Assembly: GCF_013410945.1 (NCBI RefSeq)
Contig: NZ_JACCCH010000001.1
Coordinates: 1,178,001-1,242,000 of the forward strand
DNA: 64,000 bases
Source: Leifsonia sp. AK011
GTDB taxonomy: Bacteria; Actinomycetota; Actinomycetes; Actinomycetales; Microbacteriaceae
Reading direction: 5' to 3'
Part shown: positions 59,470 through 64,000 of the stretch, piece after piece
Position numbering within the stretch: position 1 is the stretch's first letter
Layout of the letters: every line of letters begins with the position of its first letter
Notes under the pieces: model-generated
Seen by the model: only the letters and a program-made list of their open reading frames with translations
The model's database searches: none
Told to the model about the DNA's origin: nothing
Translations under genes and position numbers: made by a program

Positions 59470-59832
59470 TCAGGTCGATTCGATCGGCCCCGACGGCAGC
59501 GTCACCGCACCCGGGATGAGACCGAGGTGCGCGAGCACCACCTCGGTGCCGTCGAAGTTGCGCGCGTAGCAGTTCCACCCGATCCCGGGGTCCATCCTGA
59601 CCTCGAACCTGGCGTCCGAGGCGATCGCCTCGGGGGCGTAGTAGGCGGCGTAGATGGCGCACGCCCGGATCGCCGTGCGGTTGGCGGTACCGAGGGTGAT
59701 GAGGATGCCCGGCAGCACGAGCGCCACCAGCCCGAGCACCACCGTCACGCGCATGATCAGCCGAAGCCGCGGTCCGCGGAGAGGACGCTCGTGGGGTTCG
59801 TAACCGGCCAGCTCCGGCTCGTCGTCTTCCAC
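59470..59832 (-). CDS. Small single-helix membrane protein, unknown function
   Basis: A 120-residue protein with an acidic N-terminus, a basic patch (RGPRLRLIMR) and one hydrophobic helix (about residues 29-50). A soluble part of about 70 residues follows, containing two Cys (RACAIYAAYY, WNCYARNF). It resembles a signal-anchored exported protein. No family recognised. It starts with GTG 59832, with GACAAT 6 nt upstream, and ends 12 bp from the convergent ligase gene. Confidence 0.6.
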   Translation of the reverse strand: MEDDEPELAGYEPHERPLRGPRLRLIMRVTVVLGLVALVLPGILITLGTANRTAIRACAIYAAYYAPEAIASDARFEVRMDPGIGWNCYARNFDGTEVVLAHLGLIPGAVTLPSGPIEST

Positions 59833-59901
59833 GGGGACATTGTCTCACCGCCACCGGGGAGGATGCCCGGAGCCGATGCCGTCCGGTGGCAGTATGGGCG
59901 C

Positions 59902-61158
59902 ATGAACGGCACCCCCACGCCCACCGCACCTCGTTCCTTTCGGCTGCGACGCATGGTCGGTCGCGATCCTCACGAGCCGCACCGGGCTGCGACGCCCCTC
60001 GAGCTGCTCTTCGATCTGACGTTCGTCGTCGCCTTCGGGTTTGCCTCCGACCAGTTGGCGCACCTCATCGCCGTGGGTCACGTCGGAGAGGGTGTGCTCG
60101 GATTCACCTTCGCGATGTTCGCGGTGTGCTGGGCGTGGATCAACTTCACCTGGTTCGCCTCGGCGTTCGACACCGACGACTGGTTCTATCGGGTGACCAC
60201 GATGGTCCAGATGGTGGGTGTCATCGTGCTCGCGCTGGGGCTCGCTCCGCTTTTCCACTCCCTCGAGGAGGGTGCGCACGTCGACAACCGGGTGGTCGTT
60301 GCGGGCTACGTAGTCATGCGCGTCGCCCTCGTGGCGCAGTGGCTGCGTGCCGCCAAGCAGGATCCCGCGCGGCGACGTGTCGCCCTGACCTACGCGCTGT
60401 GGGTGAGTCTCGCCCAGGTGGGGTGGATCGTCGTGGCCATCCTGGATCTCCCCACCGGTCTGACGCTTGTCTTCTCCGTGCTGCTCTTCGTCGTGGAGTT
60501 CACAGGGCCGGTGTTGGCCGAGCGCAAGGATGGCGGCACCCCGTGGCATCCGCACCACATCGCCGAGCGGTACGGCCTCCTCGCGATCATCGCGCTGGGT
60601 GAGGTCATCCTCGGCACGGTGACATCGGTCTCCGCGCTCGTGGAGCGCCAGGAGTGGAGCACCGAGGCGATTCTCGTGGTGGTGGCAGGCGTGGGCCTGG
60701 CCCTGGGCATCTGGTGGGTGTACTTCATGCTGCCAGCCGGCGCACTCCTCGCGCGCCATCGCGAGCGGTCGTTCGTCTGGGGGTACGCCCACATCGTGAT
60801 CTTCGCCGCGATCACGGCTATGGGGGCCGGACTGCACGTCGCCGCCTACGTGATCGAGGGTGAGTCGGAGATCGGCGTGCTCGGTGTTGTGCTCTCCGTT
60901 GCGATACCCGTGGCATTGTTCACGGTCGGGGCACTTCTGATCTACGCGTACCTGTTCCGTGAGAACGACCCGTTCCACGTCATGCTGTTCGTCGGAACCC
61001 TCGTCGTGCTCGCTCTGGCTACTGCGCTCGCAGCGTTCGGCGCGTCGATCGGAGTCTGCCTCGTGGTGCTCACCCTGGCGCCGGCAGTGCCCGTGGTCGG
61101 GTTTGAGACCCTGGGTAACCGGCGCCAGGCTGATGCCCTGGAGCGTGCTCTGCGCTAG
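59902..61158 (+). CDS. LtrA (low temperature requirement A) family membrane protein
   Basis: A 418-residue protein with about twelve helices. The LtrA signature ATPLELLFDLTFVVAFGFASDQLAH occurs at the N-terminus, WINFTWFASAFDTDD follows, and HIAERYGLLAIIALGEVILG is in the middle. Named for a Listeria cold-growth gene; the biochemical role is unknown. ATG 59902 is preceded by CAGTAT at 6 nt. It ends convergently with a 4-bp overlap with the surface-protein gene. Confidence 0.9.
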   Translation: MNGTPTPTAPRSFRLRRMVGRDPHEPHRAATPLELLFDLTFVVAFGFASDQLAHLIAVGHVGEGVLGFTFAMFAVCWAWINFTWFASAFDTDDWFYRVTTMVQMVGVIVLALGLAPLFHSLEEGAHVDNRVVVAGYVVMRVALVAQWLRAAKQDPARRRVALTYALWVSLAQVGWIVVAILDLPTGLTLVFSVLLFVVEFTGPVLAERKDGGTPWHPHHIAERYGLLAIIALGEVILGTVTSVSALVERQEWSTEAILVVVAGVGLALGIWWVYFMLPAGALLARHRERSFVWGYAHIVIFAAITAMGAGLHVAAYVIEGESEIGVLGVVLSVAIPVALFTVGALLIYAYLFRENDPFHVMLFVGTLVVLALATALAAFGASIGVCLVVLTLAPAVPVVGFETLGNRRQADALERALR

Positions 61159-62234
61159 GCGACGATTCCGTCCACCTTCAGCGGAAGGGTGATGGAGTCA
61201 TTGCTTGAATCGGTTCCCCCCGGCTCCACGTATGGCATGACATCGATCACGACGGGCGACGAGTTGCCGTTGCTTCCGGTGAACGTGAAAACTCCGTCGC
61301 CCGTGTGCATACCGGCATCCAGCGCCGTGTCGTAGGTGAAGATCCAGTAGTAGCCGCCCTCGACCTCGAGAGTCCACCCCGTGTTGCCCGCGGCGAGCGC
61401 CGGGTTCGACATGCCCGACTTGATGGGAACGATGACCCGGATGGGGCCAGTGCCCGCGCGGGTCGAGAGGTTCTCCACCGAGAACGTGACCTGGGCGGTG
61501 CCGCCGCTCTGGAGGGGGATCTCGGCAGTCTCGGGAGAGATGACTCCCTCGATCCCGTAGTCGAACGCGCCGTTGGCGATGACGTCGAGGGTTACGGTGT
61601 TGTTCGCCGTGTTCGAGTCGCCGCCGGAGCCGGTGACGATGGAGACGGGGTAGCTGAAGGATTCCGGTCCTTCGGTGTCGGCTGTCGTGAGTGTGAAGCT
61701 GAAGGACGCGACGGTCGACGTCGCACCCTTCGGAAGCGCCCCGGAGAAGGTGAAGTAGTAGAACGCGGCATCGGAATCGTCGACCGTCCAGTCGGTGCCG
61801 GTGAAGTAGGTCGGACCACCAAAACCCTCGAGCTTCGGGATGCTCACCACCACAGGAGGCGTGCCAGCAAGGGCGCCCACGTTGGTGATCGTGAACTCGG
61901 TGACGACGGCGTCGCCGGAGTCGATCGAGTCCGGCGAGACGAGCTCGGCCGAGAGGCTGTAGTCGATGCATGCAGTTGCCGCAGAGGCCGGTGCAACGGG
62001 GCCAGCGGCCGCAAGTCCACCTCCCGCGGCGAGAAGAACGACGAGACCGAGCGCAGCGCCACCACGACGCAGACCGCCGCGCGAGAACGCGAAGACCACA
62101 GCACCGATGACGAGCGCGACAACGCCCACGGCGATGAGCGGGAGGAGGGGCTCAGAGCCCGTGTTCGCCAGCGCCACGCAGTCGGCGGCTGACGGAAGAG
62201 TCGGGAGGCTGGCCAAGGCGATTCTCGCTTTCAT
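61155..62234 (-). CDS. Surface protein with N-terminal sorting-signal-like segment and Ig-like domains
   Basis: A 359-residue protein with an unusual front end. Residues about 23-60 read LANTG followed by a hydrophobic helix and a basic SRGGLRRGG, which is the layout of a C-terminal sortase signal, but here it is at the N-terminus. A second hydrophobic stretch ending PVAPASAATA looks like a signal peptide for what follows. The rest is two DUF11/CARDB-like beta domains (VTEFTITNVGALAGTPPVVV; AQVTFSVENLSTRAGTGPI). No C-terminal anchor is present. Either the protein uses both helices as a hairpin anchor, or two coding pieces have fused. Confidence 0.75.
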   Translation of the reverse strand: MKARIALASLPTLPSAADCVALANTGSEPLLPLIAVGVVALVIGAVVFAFSRGGLRRGGAALGLVVLLAAGGGLAAAGPVAPASAATACIDYSLSAELVSPDSIDSGDAVVTEFTITNVGALAGTPPVVVSIPKLEGFGGPTYFTGTDWTVDDSDAAFYYFTFSGALPKGATSTVASFSFTLTTADTEGPESFSYPVSIVTGSGGDSNTANNTVTLDVIANGAFDYGIEGVISPETAEIPLQSGGTAQVTFSVENLSTRAGTGPIRVIVPIKSGMSNPALAAGNTGWTLEVEGGYYWIFTYDTALDAGMHTGDGVFTFTGSNGNSSPVVIDVMPYVEPGGTDSSNDSITLPLKVDGIVA

Positions 62235-62312
62235 GCAGGAGGGATGCCACCGCGGCGGTGGTGAACCTCACACTAGCGGATTAATGTGCCACTGGCACAA
62301 GTCCACGCCAGC

Positions 62313-62347
62313 AAAAAAGGGGGAGACACCGAAGCGCCTCCCCCTTT
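62313..62347 (-). terminator. Rho-independent terminator of gnd
   Basis: A 10-bp stem (62316-62325 with 62338-62347) is followed on the minus strand by six T (62313-62318 complement), 14 nt after the gnd stop. It could also end the opposing strand weakly. Confidence 0.9.
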
Positions 62348-62360
62348 CGTTGCATCTGGG

Positions 62361-63809
62361 TCAGTGCGAGGAGCCCTCCGACTCGATTTCGCTGCGGTCG
62401 CCGCTCCACAGGGTGTGGAAGGTGCCGTCCTTGTCGACGCGCTTGTAGGTGTGCGCACCGAAGAAGTCGCGCTGGCCCTGCACGAGGGCAGCGGGCAGGC
62501 GGTCGGCGCGGAGACCGTCGTAGTAGGCGAGCGAGCTCGAGAACGCGGGGGTCGGGATGCCGGCGTGCGCTGCATCCGCGACGACGTTGCGCCACGCGGT
62601 CTGGGCCTGGGCCATGACGTCCACGAAGAATGGGGCGGTCACGAGGGCGACCAGGCCAGGGTTCTCCTCGTACGCCTCGGTGATGCGGTTGAGGAAGCGG
62701 GCACGGATGATGCAGCCACCGCGCCAGATCTTCGCGATCTCGCCCTTCTTGATGTCCCAGCCGTACTGCTCGGCGCCGGCGACGATCGCGTCGAAGCCCT
62801 GCGAGTAGGCGATGACCTTCGAGGCGTAGAGCGCGAGACGCACACCCTCGATGAAGGCGTCAGCGTCGGCGGGCTTCCAGGCGTTCTCGTCCGGGCCGGG
62901 GAGAGCGGATGACGCGGCGCGCTGCGCGGGCTTCGACGAGAGCGAGCGGGCGAACACGGCCTCGGCGATACCCGAGACGGGGATGCCGAGGTCGAGGGCG
63001 GTCTGCACCGTCCAGACGCCCGTGCCCTTGCTGCCGGCCTGGTCGAGGATGATGTCCACGAGGGGCTTGCCGGTCTCGGCGTCGACCTGCTTGAGCACCT
63101 CGGCGGTGATCTCGATGAGGTAGCTCTCGAGCTCGCCCTTGTTCCACTCGGCGAAGATCTCGGCGATCTCGGCAGGCGTCTTGCCGGTGCCGCGACGGAT
63201 GAGGTCGTAGGCCTCGGCGATGAGCTGCATGTCGGCGTACTCGATGCCGTTGTGGATCATCTTGACGAAGTGTCCAGCACCGTCGTGGCCGACGTGGGTG
63301 ACACAGGGCTCGCCCTCGGCAACGGCAGCGATCGACTTGAGGATCGGTCCGAGCGTCTGCCACGCCTCATCCGACCCACCGGGCATGATCGACGGGCCGA
63401 GCAGGGCACCCTCCTCGCCACCGGAGATGCCGGCACCGACGAAGTTGATGCCGGTCTCGCGAACGGCCTTCTCGCGACGGATCGTGTCGGTGAAGAGTGC
63501 GTTTCCACCGTCGACGATGATGTCGCCCGGCTCGAAGACGGAGACGAGCTCGTCGATCACGGCGTCCGTGCCGCGGCCTGCCTGGACCATGATGAGGGCC
63601 GTGCGCGGCTTGGCGAGCGAGTCCGCGAACTCCTGGATGGTCTTGGAGGCCACGAAGTTCGCCTCGGGGTGCTCCTCGAGGAGGGTCTCGGTGCGAGCGT
63701 ACGTGCGGTTGTACACGGCGACCGTGTTGCCCTCACGGCTCGCGAGGTTGCGGGCGAGGTTGCTGCCCATCACCGCGAGGCCGACGACGCCGATGTTTGC
63801 CTGTGCCAC
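62361..63809 (-). CDS. gnd: 6-phosphogluconate dehydrogenase (decarboxylating)
   Basis: A 482-residue pentose-phosphate enzyme converting 6-phosphogluconate to ribulose-5-phosphate with NADP+. The cofactor loop is IGVVGLAVMGSNLARNLA with VYNRTYART, suited to NADP. IIVDGGNALF, the catalytic FVGAGISGGEEGALLGPSIMPGG and HFVKMIHNGIEYADMQLI (Lys, Asn) are intact, and the C-terminal RDFFGAHTYKR is complete. An AGGAG site is in the leader before the ATG at 63809. Confidence 0.97.
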   Translation of the reverse strand: MAQANIGVVGLAVMGSNLARNLASREGNTVAVYNRTYARTETLLEEHPEANFVASKTIQEFADSLAKPRTALIMVQAGRGTDAVIDELVSVFEPGDIIVDGGNALFTDTIRREKAVRETGINFVGAGISGGEEGALLGPSIMPGGSDEAWQTLGPILKSIAAVAEGEPCVTHVGHDGAGHFVKMIHNGIEYADMQLIAEAYDLIRRGTGKTPAEIAEIFAEWNKGELESYLIEITAEVLKQVDAETGKPLVDIILDQAGSKGTGVWTVQTALDLGIPVSGIAEAVFARSLSSKPAQRAASSALPGPDENAWKPADADAFIEGVRLALYASKVIAYSQGFDAIVAGAEQYGWDIKKGEIAKIWRGGCIIRARFLNRITEAYEENPGLVALVTAPFFVDVMAQAQTAWRNVVADAAHAGIPTPAFSSSLAYYDGLRADRLPAALVQGQRDFFGAHTYKRVDKDGTFHTLWSGDRSEIESEGSSH

Positions 63810-63853
63810 GTAAATCTCCTAGGGGTCTGATGTGACTGCTGCTGGGTTCATTC

Positions 63854-63869
63854 GTCGCACCTGTGCGAC
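63854..63869. promoter_or_regulatory. Perfect 7-bp palindrome in the gnd divergent region
   Basis: GTCGCAC-CT-GTGCGAC lies 45 bp before gnd and 60 bp before the opposing gene. It could be an operator or a short mRNA hairpin. Confidence 0.35.
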
Positions 63870-63916
63870 TGCAGGAAAAGGCGCGGAACGCCAAGGGAAA
63901 CCCGCATACAGGCTAG

Positions 63917-63922
63917 TACGTT
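63917..63922 (+). promoter_or_regulatory. -10 TACGTT of the terminal gene
   Basis: It ends 6 nt before ATG 63929, and with the open frame it supports a real gene there. Confidence 0.45.
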
Positions 63923-63928
63923 GGACGG

Positions 63929-64000
63929 ATGTCGTTACCTTCCGTGGTCGTCGCCGTGCCCTCAGAAGCAATCCGCGAGAGGGTGGGAACGCTCCCAGGT
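63929..64000 (+). CDS. Start of a divergent gene, cut by window end
   Basis: Only 24 residues are visible, opening MSLPSVVVAVPSEAIRERVG. The beta-strand VVVAVP followed by a helix would fit the N-terminus of a D-2-hydroxyacid dehydrogenase, but this is too short to assign. It is divergent from gnd. Confidence 0.5.
   Translation, partial: MSLPSVVVAVPSEAIRERVGTLPG

Overview
The window is about 64 kb of high-GC chromosomal DNA. Codon use, leaderless promoters, the TTGAGTAG...TCGAAACC intergenic repeat and the gene order all point to an actinobacterium of the family Microbacteriaceae; the genus cannot be fixed from sequence reading alone. Nothing indicates a plasmid, prophage or complete insertion sequence. 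Gene density is very high, with no unassigned gap over 300 bases. Many neighbours overlap by 4 bp, and at least fifteen genes have a TANNNT -10 element placed exactly 6 nt before the start codon. || 1-12 kb: partial DEAH helicase hrpA (carrying a repeat element inside its reading frame), an alpha/beta hydrolase, a divergent EamA transporter/MarR pair with a twin operator, the methylcitrate genes prpD-prpB-prpC for propionate use, an aldo/keto reductase, a metallo-beta-lactamase-fold protein, a lipoprotein and a HupE/UreJ-type membrane protein. 12-31 kb is a cell-envelope region: a secreted metallophosphoesterase ending in a WxL-like domain with its DUF916 partner, a DUF255 thioredoxin-fold protein, a translationally coupled cellulose-synthase-like glycosyltransferase and GH18 hydrolase, sulfur genes (sulfurtransferase, CoA-binding protein, metY), a 1368-residue Ig-repeat membrane protein and a protein O-mannosyltransferase. 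|| 28.9-59.5 kb follows, in broken form, the order seen in Mycobacterium tuberculosis Rv1002c-Rv1018c (pmt, rsmI, metG, tatD, ksgA/rsmA, ispE ... prs, glmU). Here the block is opened between ispE and glmU by about 18 kb of accessory genes. These are a three-gene amino-sugar glycan-priming operon, a molybdenum oxidoreductase with a MOSC protein, an ABC-F ATPase, a lipid-condensation cluster, a CmtR-type metal sensor with a CDF exporter, a second P450, a TMEM175 channel and a MarR regulator. A VapBC pair further separates glmU from prs. || The most interesting system lies at 43.8-52.9 kb. It has an OleA-like condensing enzyme with the diagnostic Glu/Cys pair, and an operon of glycosyltransferase, cytochrome P450, OleC-like ligase and OleD-like reductase joined by 4-bp overlaps. 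A second, related P450 follows. No OleB decarboxylase is present nearby. The set suggests an oxidised, perhaps glycosylated, beta-lactone or related long-chain lipid. The OleC-like gene contains a structured repeat element in frame; its other copy at 9.3 kb differs by paired, stem-preserving changes. || 59-64 kb: a small membrane protein, an LtrA-family protein, a surface protein with a sorting-signal-like LANTG segment at its N-terminus, gnd with a strong terminator, and the start of a divergent gene cut by the window end.
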